Origin: an uncultured Solimonas sp.
Lineage (GTDB): Bacteria; Pseudomonadota; Gammaproteobacteria; Nevskiales; Nevskiaceae
Assembly (NCBI GenBank): GCA_946478985.1
Contig: CAMLDZ010000034.1
Location: 1 to 30,114 of the forward strand
Direction of reading: 5' to 3'
DNA: 30,114 nucleotides
A program made the translations under genes and the position numbers. This document shows positions 1 through 7,902 of the stretch, one piece after another. Under the pieces are notes generated by a model. It did not search any database. It had not been told where the DNA came from and was given only the letters and a program-made list of their open reading frames with translations. Positions within the stretch are counted from its first letter, which is position 1; each line of letters opens with the position of its first letter.

Positions 1-969
1 GACTTCCGGTTCCATGCGCGCGACCCCCAGGATCGCAGCTGGACCGAAACGCTGTTCCTGATCTTTGCGGTGCCGCAGGCCAACATCAGCGGCTCGATCT
101 ACGCGCTGACGCGGCCCAATCTCGGCGTCTGTCACAGCTCGATCGAGATCCACAAGGGCATCTGCTTCCACCCCTGGCAGATCCACCATCTGGATTCGCA
201 GATGCACCTGCCCTGTCCAGCGGACTTCAGCGACTTCACGCTGGACAATGGCCTGTCGTTCAAGGCGCATGACGCGCGCGACGCGCACTTCCACTACGAG
301 GCGCTCAACGGCAACTGCAGCTTCGACATCGACTATCGCTCGATCTGCCAGCCGTTCGATTCGCACGATCCGGCCGACAACGTGCTGATCGGCAAGCAGC
401 ACGAGGCCAACAAGCTGGCGGGCTATGACGGCTGGAACAACGGCCACATGGAAAGCGTCGGCCGCAGCAGCGGCGAGCTGGTGCTGTGCGGCAAGCGCTA
501 CCGTATCGACAGCATCGACGGCATGAACAAGAGCTGGGGTCCGCGGCCGGACTGGGGACAGAAGGGCGCGACCTGGATTCACGTCAGCCTCGGCGAGGAC
601 TTCAGCGCATTCCTGGTGCTGAGCCTGGAGTTCCAGCAGAAGGAAATCGTCTACGGCGCGTTCAAGTTCGGCTTCCTCAGCCTCGACGGCCGGCGCCGCG
701 GCCTGGTGGCGGCGGAGATGACCGCGCAGCGCCGCGATCTCAACGTCACCAACGCGCTGATCCGCTTCACCGACGATCAGGGCGAAACCTACGAAGTGAC
801 CGGCACCACCATCGCCGGCGCACCGTGGTACAGCTTCAATCCGGCCAGCGCGGCGTTCCAGACGCTGATGCGCTTCGAATACCGCGGCCGCGTCGGTTTC
901 AGCCATATCGCCGATTTCTGCGGCAATGGCTTCCTGTCGGCCGGCATGGCCGATCGTTTCGCAGACTGA
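1..969 (+). CDS. Uncharacterised protein with SWGPR motif, 5'-truncated
   Basis: The reading frame is open from the first base of the window and runs 322 codons to TGA, so the true start lies upstream; the GTG at 70 is an internal valine codon. The protein has no obvious signal peptide or membrane segment in the visible part and is rich in aromatic residues and beta-type alternation. Near the middle it carries GHMESVG, then VLCGKRYRIDSIDGMNKSWGPR. A G-x-x-(D/N)-(R/K)-SWGPR motif is typical of DUF7064/DUF7065-type proteins, which are often found beside APH-like phosphotransferases and may have an AttH-like beta fold; this family call is from memory of the motif. The phosphotransferase gene starts 19 nt downstream, so the two are probably co-transcribed. 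Function unknown. Confidence 0.7.
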   Translation, partial: DFRFHARDPQDRSWTETLFLIFAVPQANISGSIYALTRPNLGVCHSSIEIHKGICFHPWQIHHLDSQMHLPCPADFSDFTLDNGLSFKAHDARDAHFHYEALNGNCSFDIDYRSICQPFDSHDPADNVLIGKQHEANKLAGYDGWNNGHMESVGRSSGELVLCGKRYRIDSIDGMNKSWGPRPDWGQKGATWIHVSLGEDFSAFLVLSLEFQQKEIVYGAFKFGFLSLDGRRRGLVAAEMTAQRRDLNVTNALIRFTDDQGETYEVTGTTIAGAPWYSFNPASAAFQTLMRFEYRGRVGFSHIADFCGNGFLSAGMADRFAD

Positions 970-988
970 TCCACTCCGGAGTCCGCAG

Positions 989-2218
989 ATGAATCCGCAA
1001 CAACGACTGGCGGCCGCCGACCTGCGCGCGCGTCCGGACGCGGCCTTGATCGAGTCGATCCGCGCGCGCTTTCCGACCGAGCGCGAGATCGACCGTGTGC
1101 TCACCCGCAAAATGCAGACGCGCAGCGGTCCCGGCTATCTGGCGCCCTCGCTGGACGCGCTGGCCGAGGGCACGCGCCGGCTGATCTCGGCGCGTGTCGG
1201 CTACGCGGTGCAGGTGCGCGAAGCGCGCTGGCTGTCCGGCGGCGCCTCGAAGCTGCAGCTGGTGTTCGAGCTGCACTGGCGCGGCACCGACAACACCGCG
1301 GCAACCGTGACGCGTCTGGTGCTGCGCATGGAGCCGGCAGCCTCGGTCACCGAATCGAGCCGGCGCCGCGAGTTCCAGGTGATCCAGGCAGTCGCCGGCA
1401 CGGTGCCGGTGCCGCAGAGCTACTGGATGGATCCGGACGCCGAGTTCCTGCCGTACCCGGCGATCATCTACGGCTTCGCGCAGGGCGTCGCCAAGCCGTC
1501 CGGCGACGCCAACAAGGTCTCCGGCCTGGGCCAGAACTACGGCCCCGAGCTGCGCCGCAAACTGGCGCCGCAGTTCGTCGGCCTGCTCGCCAAAATCCAC
1601 CGGCTGGACATCGCCAGCGTCGACGGCATGGAGGACTTCGAGCGGCCGCAGACGGGCTCCAATGCTTCGGTGATCCGGCAGGTCAACATGTATCGCCGCA
1701 TCTGGGAGGAGGATCGCATCGAGGCGATCCCGTTCATGGACGTGGTCTACAAATGGCTGATCCGCCATGCGCCGCCGCTCGACCACGTGTCGCTGGTGCA
1801 CGGCGACTACCGCAGCGGCAACTTCCTGTTCGACGAGGCGCGCGGCGAAATCACCGCCTGGCTCGACTGGGAAGGCGCCGTGCTCGGCGACCGTCACCAG
1901 GATCTGACCTACGCCACGCAGTACACCTTCCAGCACCTGGCCGAGGACGGCCGCACGCCGCTGGCGTCCGGCATGCTGCCGGAGGCGGAGCTGTTCAAGG
2001 CTTACGAGCAGGCCTCGGGTCTGGTCGTCGATCCCGTGCGCATCACTTACTACGGCGTCTTCAACCGCTTCCTGATCGCGGTGCTGGGCCTGGGCGCCTC
2101 GGCACGCGCCTCGCTCGGCGCCAAGTCGCACCAGGACGTCCTGCTCAACTTCATCTCCGGCATCGGCTATCCGGCGCTGGACGACCTCCGCATCTACTTC
2201 GGCAAGGTGGCCGCATGA
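989..2218 (+). CDS. Phosphotransferase family protein (APH / ACAD10-like kinase fold)
   Basis: A 409-residue protein of the aminoglycoside-phosphotransferase/choline-kinase fold. The catalytic loop is visible as LVHGDYRSGNFLFD (H271, D273, N278) and the metal-binding loop as WLDWEGAVLGD (D293), both intact, so it should be an active small-molecule kinase. These proteins phosphorylate hydroxyl groups on diverse small molecules; the ACAD10-like branch is tied to hydroxyacyl or other lipid catabolism, but the substrate cannot be read here. I chose the ATG at 989 over an in-frame ATG at 926 because the latter lies inside the upstream gene and 989 is preceded by CGGAG at a good distance. It overlaps the next gene by ATGA, implying translational coupling. 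It is a housekeeping-type kinase by sequence and there is no sign that it confers drug resistance. Confidence 0.85.
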   Translation: MNPQQRLAAADLRARPDAALIESIRARFPTEREIDRVLTRKMQTRSGPGYLAPSLDALAEGTRRLISARVGYAVQVREARWLSGGASKLQLVFELHWRGTDNTAATVTRLVLRMEPAASVTESSRRREFQVIQAVAGTVPVPQSYWMDPDAEFLPYPAIIYGFAQGVAKPSGDANKVSGLGQNYGPELRRKLAPQFVGLLAKIHRLDIASVDGMEDFERPQTGSNASVIRQVNMYRRIWEEDRIEAIPFMDVVYKWLIRHAPPLDHVSLVHGDYRSGNFLFDEARGEITAWLDWEGAVLGDRHQDLTYATQYTFQHLAEDGRTPLASGMLPEAELFKAYEQASGLVVDPVRITYYGVFNRFLIAVLGLGASARASLGAKSHQDVLLNFISGIGYPALDDLRIYFGKVAA

Positions 2219-2736
2219 TCCAGTCCTTCCACACCCAGCTCGAAGTGACGATGCGCGCACTGCGCGAGGTGGTGGCGCCCGCCGTCGACGCCGGCAACAA
2301 ACCGGCGATCGAGCAGCTGCAGCTGTCGCTCGCCACGCTCGCCTTCATGCAGCAGCGGCTGCCGTACGCGCGCCGCTACTACCGGATGGAGCTGCAGCAT
2401 CTGCTCGACACGGCGCAGGAGCTCGCTGCCGTCATCACATCGCCGCAGACTGCGACCGCCACCGCGCTGCGCAGCGCGATCGCTCAGGGCCATGGCGAAC
2501 TGCAGCGGGCGGACGCGGAGATCGAGGACTACCAGATCGTCGCGCGGCAGTTGCGCGAGCTGATGTCGGGCGCAGTCGCCGCGTCTGCCGGCAGTGCCTG
2601 CGAGGCGCAGCTCGACGCGCTGGTGCTGCGCTCGGTGGAGTTCCTGCTGCTGCGCGAGCGCGTCTGGTGCCTGCCGCTGGGTTTCGAACTGCAGCCGGAG
2701 GCCTTGCCGGACCTCGACACGCTGCTGGGCGACTGA
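2215..2736 (+). CDS. Small helical hypothetical protein coupled to the phosphotransferase
   Basis: A 173-residue protein starting at the ATG of an ATGA overlap with the phosphotransferase stop. It is almost entirely amphipathic helix by eye: long runs such as KPAIEQLQLSLATLAFMQQR and RYYRMELQHLLDTAQELAAV, few glycines, no signal peptide, no metal or catalytic motif. I do not recognise the family. The overlap and shared strand say that it is made together with the phosphotransferase and probably with the SWGPR-motif protein before it, so it may be an accessory or partner subunit of that three-gene unit. The 52 nt that follow before the DUF488 gene contain no clear terminator. Confidence 0.75.
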   Translation: MIQSFHTQLEVTMRALREVVAPAVDAGNKPAIEQLQLSLATLAFMQQRLPYARRYYRMELQHLLDTAQELAAVITSPQTATATALRSAIAQGHGELQRADAEIEDYQIVARQLRELMSGAVAASAGSACEAQLDALVLRSVEFLLLRERVWCLPLGFELQPEALPDLDTLLGD

Positions 2737-2788
2737 AGCGCCGATCGTTCATGCTGGCGGCTCCTCCCGGACTTGAGGCAGCGCCGCC

Positions 2789-3175
2789 ATGAGCATCCGC
2801 ATCGTCCGTCTCGGCAGCCCGCGCAGTGCTGGCGAGGGCACGCGCATCGGCACCGTGCGGCGGCCGCCACGCGGCGTGCCGAAAGCCGAGTTCGCGTCAC
2901 GCGATTTCTACGACGTGTGGTTTCCGACCCTGGCGCCGAGCGCGGAGACGATGAAGCTCGGCCAGGCGGCGCAGACGCCGGCGCAATGGGCGGCTTTCAC
3001 CCGCAAGTACCGCGCAGAGATGGCCGGCGGCGAGGCCGCGCACGCGATCGGCCTGCTGGCGGCGCTGTCGCGGCAGTCCGACTTCTCGGTGGGTTGCTAT
3101 TGCGAGGACGAGACGCACTGCCACCGCTCGGTATTGCGTGCGCTGCTGCAGGAACACGGCGCGCAGCTGGCGTGA
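2789..3175 (+). CDS. DUF488 family protein
   Basis: A 128-residue soluble protein matching DUF488. The C-terminal signature is present as VGCYCEDETHCHRSVL, with the Cys and CHR residues typical of the family, and the N-terminal half has the FYDVWFPTLAPS segment seen in the short MarR-neighbour subgroup. The family fold and biochemical role are not established. The ATG at 2789 is preceded by TTGAGG about 10 nt upstream. The gene is 52 nt after the helical hypothetical protein and could share its transcript or have its own promoter; nothing decisive is visible. The 141 nt downstream, before the OmpA gene, hold three GACAT repeats (about 3210-3243) and a CACAAT -10-like hexamer but no complete promoter I would defend. 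Confidence 0.82.
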   Translation: MSIRIVRLGSPRSAGEGTRIGTVRRPPRGVPKAEFASRDFYDVWFPTLAPSAETMKLGQAAQTPAQWAAFTRKYRAEMAGGEAAHAIGLLAALSRQSDFSVGCYCEDETHCHRSVLRALLQEHGAQLA

Positions 3176-3316
3176 AGCCTCGCAGCACTGAAATGCCCAG
3201 CCGCCTGTGGACATCCTGCGACATCGTCGCCGATTGTCGGACATTGCAATCCGGCGTGGCACAATAGCGTCGTCAATGCCCGCAACGCCGCGGGCCGCAA
3301 TACGAAGGGGACATCC

Positions 3317-4777
3317 ATGCAGCATCGTCAGCGTCGCACGCTGGCCGGCGGCCTTGTTTTTGCCGTCGCCGGTTTCGCACCCTGGGCCGCCCAGGCCGAC
3401 AACAGCTGGACCGATGGCAGCTGGTACGTCGGCGCCCAGGGCGGCGTCAATTTCGTCGAGCGGCAGAAGTTCGATATCTACAACTTCGGCCTCGGCGTGC
3501 AGGATGGCTCCAAGATCAGCGAAGTCGACTTCGACACCGGCTGGCTGGCCGGCCTCAACTTCGGCTACGCCTTCGCCAACGGCCTGCGTCCGGAAATCGA
3601 AGTGGGCTACCGCAGCAACAAGTTCGACACCCTGTACCGCGAACCGGTGCTGCTGCTGTTCACCGGCGGCGAAAGCGAGATCGGCGGCAAGGAAACCGCG
3701 CTGTCGTACATGGCCAACCTCTGGTACGACTTCCCGCTGGGCAAGCACTGGCGTCCTTACATCGGCGTCGGTATTGGCTATTCCGATCTCAAGATCGACG
3801 CCAGCCACTGGGACAACACCAATCTGAAGAGCGACAAGGACGGCGTGCTCTCGTACCAGGGCGGCATCGGCCTGGCGTTCGATTACGACGAGCACTGGAC
3901 CACCTCGATCGACTACCGCTATTTCTGGACCGAGCGCGGCCAGTTCGACGTGCTGGTCAACGCGCCGGACACGTATATCGAGGGCGACTACGCCGCGCAT
4001 TCGGTGGTGCTCGGCCTGAAGTACCGCTTCGGAAAATCCGCGCCCAAGGAAGCGCCGCCGGCGCCGCCGCTGGAAGTGCAGGTCGTCGACCCGGTCGAGC
4101 CGCCGCCGCCGGCACCGTCGCCCACCTGCGAAGCGCCGAGCCCGGGCGAGCCGATCACCCTGGAAGGCTGCAAGGCCGGTGACGCGATCATCCTGCGCGG
4201 CGTCAATTTCGAGTTCGATCAGGCGCGCCTGACCGTCGACGCCAAGACCCTCCTCAACGGCGTCGCCGACGAGCTGCGCCGCTATCGCGGCATCAAGGTC
4301 GAGATCGCCGGCCATACCGATGCGCGCGGCAGCGACATCTACAATCAGAAACTGTCGGAGAGCCGTGCCGAATCGGTCCGCCAGTACCTGATCTCGCGCG
4401 GCATCGCGCCGACGCGGATCACCGGCGCCCAGGGCTTCGGCGAAACGGTGCCGATCGCCGACAACGACAGCGACGAGGGCCGCGAGCAGAACCGCCGCGT
4501 CGAGCTGAAGATCGTCGAGAACACGCCGGCTTCGGTCGAGGCTGAAGCCGAGGCGGCGCCGGCGGCCGCGGAAGCTGCACCGGCGCCGGCCAGCGCGCCC
4601 GCCGCTGCGCTGGTTGCGCAGCCAGCGCCGGCACCGGCCGAAGAACCGGCCACCGTCGAGCCGGCCGCCGCCGCACCGGCAGCCGTGCCGGTCGAGAACC
4701 TGCCGGACACCGGTGCCGATCCGATCCCGACCGAGAGCAGTGACCCGGTGCCGGTCGAGAATCTGCCGCCGCAGTAA
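3317..4777 (+). CDS. OmpA family outer-membrane protein with C-terminal Ala/Pro-rich tail
   Basis: A 486-residue protein with a Sec signal peptide (charged start, hydrophobic GGLVFAVAGF core, predicted AQA/D cleavage after residue 27). Residues about 28-237 form an 8-stranded OmpA-type barrel with alternating aromatic strands, ending in VVLGLKYRFGK. A Pro-rich linker follows (about 239-275, includes PPPPAPSPTCEAPSP). The peptidoglycan-binding OmpA-C domain spans about 290-400, with FEFDQARL, AGHTDARGSDIYN and EQNRRVELKI, including the Asp and Arg that hold diaminopimelate. Unlike most OmpA proteins, about 85 more residues follow, very rich in Ala, Pro and Glu, with VPVENLP twice. The start is fixed by AAGGGG 8 nt upstream of the ATG. 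A strong terminator follows directly. Likely an abundant structural protein tethering outer membrane to peptidoglycan. Confidence 0.92.
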   Translation: MQHRQRRTLAGGLVFAVAGFAPWAAQADNSWTDGSWYVGAQGGVNFVERQKFDIYNFGLGVQDGSKISEVDFDTGWLAGLNFGYAFANGLRPEIEVGYRSNKFDTLYREPVLLLFTGGESEIGGKETALSYMANLWYDFPLGKHWRPYIGVGIGYSDLKIDASHWDNTNLKSDKDGVLSYQGGIGLAFDYDEHWTTSIDYRYFWTERGQFDVLVNAPDTYIEGDYAAHSVVLGLKYRFGKSAPKEAPPAPPLEVQVVDPVEPPPPAPSPTCEAPSPGEPITLEGCKAGDAIILRGVNFEFDQARLTVDAKTLLNGVADELRRYRGIKVEIAGHTDARGSDIYNQKLSESRAESVRQYLISRGIAPTRITGAQGFGETVPIADNDSDEGREQNRRVELKIVENTPASVEAEAEAAPAAAEAAPAPASAPAAALVAQPAPAPAEEPATVEPAAAAPAAVPVENLPDTGADPIPTESSDPVPVENLPPQ

Positions 4778-4795
4778 GGCTGGTGGCCTGAAGTC

Positions 4796-4831
4796 AAAAA
4801 GCGGCTCCGCTTCGGCGGAGCCGCTTTTTTT
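4796..4831 (+). terminator. Rho-independent terminator of the OmpA gene
   Basis: A perfect 10-bp GC-rich stem (4801-4810 with 4815-4824) closes a TTCG tetraloop and is followed by seven T. It starts 18 nt after the OmpA stop. Five A precede the stem, so the reverse strand would also read as a terminator. Confidence 0.93.
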
Positions 4832-4874
4832 GTGGCCGTGCCTGCGGACTTCGCCCACCTCCCGGCACGCCAAC

Positions 4875-4904
4875 AAAAAAGCCGCGCGGCTCTCGCCGCA
4901 CGGC
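4875..4904 (-). terminator. Rho-independent terminator of the small secreted protein gene (minus strand)
   Basis: On the minus strand a 10-bp stem with one mismatch (4895-4904 with 4881-4890, loop 4891-4894) is followed by six T (4875-4880). It lies 26 nt beyond the stop of the gene at 4931-5332, and together with the OmpA terminator insulates the two convergent genes. Confidence 0.85.
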
Positions 4905-4930
4905 CTCCCCCTGCATCCCCCGACGAAGAC

Positions 4931-5332
4931 TTACTGCGCGGCAGCGGCGCGCGCGAAGAACACCGGCAGGTCACGTTCCAGATTGCTGATCCACTTGTTG
5001 TAGTTGCCGTGGATGTAGCGTTTGCCGTCCTCTTCCTTGTAGTCGAGGCCGGTGCTGTCGAGATACTTGATGGAGACGGTCCTGGCGTCCCAGCTGACCC
5101 TGATCTTGGCGACCAGGCCGCGCGTCATCTGCGCGGCGTCGAGCGAACTGGCGCCGGCGTTGCTGACGATCCAGCGGCGGCCTTCAAGCGCGCGCCTGAC
5201 CGCCTCGCCGACCTGCTTGGCGGACAGCTGCTCGGTGACGGCGACGTCGACATCCTTGACCTCGTGGGCGCGTGCGAACACGGCCATCGGCAGCCAGCAC
5301 AGCATCAGCAGCACAATCTTGATTGAACGCAT
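4931..5332 (-). CDS. Small secreted protein of unknown function
   Basis: A 133-residue protein. I chose the ATG at 5332 (protein begins MRSIKIVLLM) over an in-frame ATG at 5365 because GGAGGG lies 6-7 nt upstream and the shorter form starts with a clean Sec signal peptide (KIVLLMLCWLPMAVFARA, predicted cleavage after about residue 22). The mature protein has a repeated-domain look, with LSAKQVGEAVRRALEGRRW, a central beta section and a C-terminal WISNLERDLP segment; no lipobox cysteine. It resembles small periplasmic proteins common in gammaproteobacteria, but I do not recognise a named family. It follows the pigment operon on the same strand by 99 nt, but its own RBS, and a hairpin after the ketosynthase, suggest that it is a separate unit ending at its own terminator. 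Confidence 0.8.
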   Translation of the reverse strand: MRSIKIVLLMLCWLPMAVFARAHEVKDVDVAVTEQLSAKQVGEAVRRALEGRRWIVSNAGASSLDAAQMTRGLVAKIRVSWDARTVSIKYLDSTGLDYKEEDGKRYIHGNYNKWISNLERDLPVFFARAAAAQ

Positions 5333-5405
5333 GGGTTCACCCTCCATGGACTTTGACGAGTTCAAGCGGGCGCACTGTAACCAGCCCGTGCACCGGCAAC
5401 CGAGA

Positions 5406-5427
5406 GCTGCCGCACAGCGGCGGCAGC
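5406..5427 (-). terminator. Possible 3' hairpin of the minus-strand pigment operon
   Basis: Immediately after the stop of the last minus-operon gene there is a perfect 8-bp inverted repeat GCTGCCGC/GCGGCAGC with a 6-nt loop. No T-run follows, so it would be a transcript-stabilising hairpin or a weak terminator rather than a canonical one. Confidence 0.35.
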
Positions 5428-5431
5428 CTGG

Positions 5432-6676
5432 CTACATCGTGCGGCGGAAGATCAGCGAGGTATTGATGCCGCCGAACGCGAAATTGTTGTTCATGACGTG
5501 CTCGGTCCTGATGACACGGCCGCTGCTGCCGGTCCCCGGCGTCGACATGAGGTAGTCCAGCTCGCCGCAGCGCGGGTCCGGGTTGTGCAGGTTGAGCGTC
5601 GGCGCGAACCAGTCGCGGTTCATCATCTCGATGGTCCACCAGCTTTCGATCGCGCCGCAGGCACCGAGCGTATGGCCCAGGTGGCCCTTCATCGAGCTTG
5701 CCGGCACGGCGCGGCCGAACAGGCGACGCGTGGTCTGGCTTTCGGCGATGTCGCCCTGCTCGGTGGCGGTGCCGTGGCAGCTGACGTAGCCGATGTCGGC
5801 GGGCGCCAGGCCCGCATCCTTGAACGCCAGCTGCATCGCGCCGCCCATCGTCTCCTGGTTCGGATGCGTGGCGTGGTCGCCGTCGGAGTTGCAGCCGAAG
5901 CCGACGATCTCGGCATAGATCTTCGCGCCGCGGGCGCGGGCGTGCTCGTATTCCTCGAGCACCAGGGTGCAGGCGCCTTCGCCGATCACCAGGCCGTCGC
6001 GGTCCTTGTCGAACGGCGCCGGCGTGGTCTTCGGCGCATCGTTCTTCAGGCTGGTGGCGAACAGGGTGTCGAACACCGCCGCCTCCGACGGACACAGCTC
6101 CTCGGCGCCGCCGGCCAGCATCATCGTTTGCTGGCCGTACTTGATCGCCTCATAGGCATAGCCGATGCCCTGGCTGCCGGAGGTGCAGGCGCTGCAGGTC
6201 GGGATCACGCGGCCCTTGAGGCCGAAGTAGAGGCCGATGTTGACCGCCGCGGTGTGGCTCATCATCCGCAGGTAGGTGGTCGCGTTGAAGCGGCCCAGCT
6301 TGCCGGTGATCATCAGGCTGCCGAACTCGCAGACCGCGTCGGTGCTGCCGGTGCAGGAACCGTACGAGACGCCCATGCTGCCGTTCCTGATCTCCGGGTC
6401 GTCCTTGAGGCCGGCGTCTTGCATCGCCAGCTCGGAGGCGCGGACCGACAGCTGCGAGACGCGGCCCATCGTGCGCAGCACCTTGCGCGTGTAGTGCGGC
6501 GGCAGCTGGAAATCCTTGACCGGCCCGCCGAGGCGCGTATTGACCTCCTCGAAGCGGTCCCAGTCCGGCATGCGCTCGATGCCGCTGACATTGGCGCGCA
6601 GATTGGCCTCGACGGTATCCCAGTCGGAACCGATCGCGGTGATGCCGGCCATGCCGGTGACGACGACGCGTCTCAT
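5432..6676 (-). CDS. Beta-ketoacyl-ACP synthase (ApeR-type), aryl polyene biosynthesis
   Basis: A 414-residue FabF/FabB-fold condensing enzyme with a complete triad: C164 in CSACTSGSQG, H301 in CHGTATEQGD and H335 in KGHLGHTLGAC. The C-terminal NNNFAFGGINTSL loop is also typical. It should perform decarboxylative Claisen condensation of malonyl-ACP with a growing acyl chain in the cytosol. It is the last gene of the operon and follows dehydratase and ketoreductase in the order known for apeP-apeQ-apeR of enterobacterial aryl polyene clusters, hence the ApeR-type call. The ATG at 6676 is preferred over 6709 because the protein then starts MRRVVVTGM as in the family. A 17-bp tandem duplication separates it from the ketoreductase stop by 16 nt. 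Confidence 0.93.
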   Translation of the reverse strand: MRRVVVTGMAGITAIGSDWDTVEANLRANVSGIERMPDWDRFEEVNTRLGGPVKDFQLPPHYTRKVLRTMGRVSQLSVRASELAMQDAGLKDDPEIRNGSMGVSYGSCTGSTDAVCEFGSLMITGKLGRFNATTYLRMMSHTAAVNIGLYFGLKGRVIPTCSACTSGSQGIGYAYEAIKYGQQTMMLAGGAEELCPSEAAVFDTLFATSLKNDAPKTTPAPFDKDRDGLVIGEGACTLVLEEYEHARARGAKIYAEIVGFGCNSDGDHATHPNQETMGGAMQLAFKDAGLAPADIGYVSCHGTATEQGDIAESQTTRRLFGRAVPASSMKGHLGHTLGACGAIESWWTIEMMNRDWFAPTLNLHNPDPRCGELDYLMSTPGTGSSGRVIRTEHVMNNNFAFGGINTSLIFRRTM

Positions 6677-6707
6677 CAGTACGTCCCACCCATCAGTACA
6701 TCCCACC
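6674..6707 (-). repeat. Tandem 17-bp duplication at the KR/KS gene junction
   Basis: Two adjacent 17-nt units (6674-6690 and 6691-6707) differ at one base. On the minus strand each reads GGTGGGAYGTACTGATG. The upstream unit contains the last codons and stop of the ketoreductase in a TGATG arrangement; the downstream unit repeats this and supplies the GGTGGGA leader and the ATG of the ketosynthase. Confidence 0.9.
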
Positions 6708-7415
6708 ATTCACGGAAATGACCTGCCGCGTAATGTAGGCCGCGGCATCCGACAACAGGAAGGCGACCAGCGCGCCGACCTCCTCGGGCTCGCCGACGCG
6801 GCCGGCCGGCACCATGCGCAGGGCTTCGTCCAGCGGCACCTCGCTGATCATCTCGGTGCGGATCAGGCCCGGCGCCACGCAGTTGACGGTGATCTTGCGC
6901 GAGGCCAGCTCCACCGCCAGCGCCTTGCTGGCGCCGATGATGCCGGCCTTGGCGGCGCTGTAGTTGACCTGGCCGCGGTTGCCCATCAGCCCCGACACCG
7001 AGGCCAGCGTGACGATGCGGCCCGGCTTGCGGGTACGGATCATCGGCATCACCAGCGGCTGCACGACATTGTAGAAACCGTCCAGATTGGTTCTGAGCAC
7101 TTCGTCCCAGTCCTCGCCTGAAATCGCCGGGAACGCCGCGTCGCGGGCGATGCCGGCATTGCAGACCACGCCGTAGCAGACGCCATGCGCCTCGATATCG
7201 GCGGCCAGCGCGGCGGCGGCGCCCTCGCGATCGCGCACGTCGAAGACCACGCTGCACGCCTGCCGGCCGGCGGCCTCGACGGCGGCGCGCGTCGCCGCCA
7301 GCTTGTCGGCATCGCGCGCGTGCAGCAGCAGATCGAAGCCGGCCTGCGCCAGCGACACGGCGATCGCCTGGCCGATGCCGCGATTGGCGCCGGTGACCAG
7401 TACCCGGCGCGACAT
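6693..7415 (-). CDS. fabG: 3-oxoacyl-ACP reductase, FabG/ApeQ type
   Basis: A 240-residue classical short-chain dehydrogenase. The NADPH site is TGANRGIG (residues 7-14), the NAG motif is CNAGIARD, and the catalytic Ser-Tyr-Lys set is visible as ASVSGLMGNRGQVNYSAAKAG. It should reduce the beta-keto group to beta-hydroxy on the ACP-bound polyene intermediate. It lies between dehydratase and ketosynthase genes, the position of ApeQ, and is the only ketoreductase in the cluster, so it must serve both operons if both dehydratase sets act in the same pathway. The ATG at 7415 has GAGGGA about 8 nt upstream, which overlaps the dehydratase stop region. A housekeeping FabG function is possible, but the context argues for a pathway-specific one. 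Confidence 0.93.
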   Translation of the reverse strand: MSRRVLVTGANRGIGQAIAVSLAQAGFDLLLHARDADKLAATRAAVEAAGRQACSVVFDVRDREGAAAALAADIEAHGVCYGVVCNAGIARDAAFPAISGEDWDEVLRTNLDGFYNVVQPLVMPMIRTRKPGRIVTLASVSGLMGNRGQVNYSAAKAGIIGASKALAVELASRKITVNCVAPGLIRTEMISEVPLDEALRMVPAGRVGEPEEVGALVAFLLSDAAAYITRQVISVNGGMY

Positions 7416-7428
7416 CAGTGCTTCCCTC

Positions 7429-7902
7429 TCATTTACCGCCCCTCATTTGTTCCAGGTGTTGGTCGATCCGATCGGGCTGAAAAGCTTTGATCTCGGCGCT
7501 GGCGATCAGGCCGCTCGCGTCGCCCAGCGTGCAGCGGAACACCGCGACGCCGCCGCCGTCGCGGACCAGCAGTTCGGCGCGCACGTCCAGGCTCGCGCCC
7601 GGCGCGAACCAGTCGCGGTCGACCTCGTAGCGGCGGGTGCCGAGCAGCAGGCCGATCTCGATCGGCAGGCCGCGCTGCACGCGCGTGATGCCGGCATAGA
7701 CGCCGATCGTCTGCGCCATGTACTCGATGCCGACCCAGGCCGGCACGCCGCGGCCGGGCATGAAGAAGCGCGTCTGCGCGCCGATGCCAACGGTGCAGCG
7801 GGCATGCTCGTCGCCGTAGTCGCACAGCGCGTCGAGCAGCATGAAGCCAGGGCCGTGCGGCAGCAGTTCGGCCACGCGGTAGGCGATTCCGGTTTCGAGC
7901 AT
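7429..7902 (-). CDS. ApeP-like hotdog 3-hydroxyacyl-ACP dehydratase, copy A
   Basis: A 157-residue hotdog-fold protein. The start is the ATG at 7902, which overlaps the DUF3261 stop as TGATG. The helix that carries the catalytic acid reads PAWVGIEYMAQTIGVYAG (E60), and the N-terminal LLPHGPGFMLLDAL (H16) matches the ApeP/FabA-like pattern. In characterised aryl polyene clusters ApeP pairs with the smaller ApeI to dehydrate the beta-hydroxyacyl-ACP at every cycle, giving the all-trans polyene. The gene sits directly upstream of KR and KS, the apeP-Q-R order. A second ApeP-like gene ends the plus operon (23582-24034); the two differ clearly around the acid helix. Confidence 0.87.
   Translation of the reverse strand: MLETGIAYRVAELLPHGPGFMLLDALCDYGDEHARCTVGIGAQTRFFMPGRGVPAWVGIEYMAQTIGVYAGITRVQRGLPIEIGLLLGTRRYEVDRDWFAPGASLDVRAELLVRDGGGVAVFRCTLGDASGLIASAEIKAFQPDRIDQHLEQMRGGK

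Noticed and set aside
3256..3270. TGGCAC upstream of the OmpA gene as a sigma-54 -24 element
   Set aside because: The expected TTGC at -12 spacing is CGTC, so only half of the element is present.
2897..4876. Long minus-strand ORF (659 codons) across DUF488 and OmpA genes
   Set aside because: It is antisense to the OmpA gene, which has clear domains, signal peptide, RBS and terminator. The product is Arg/Gly/Asp-rich low-complexity, typical of shadows in high-GC DNA.
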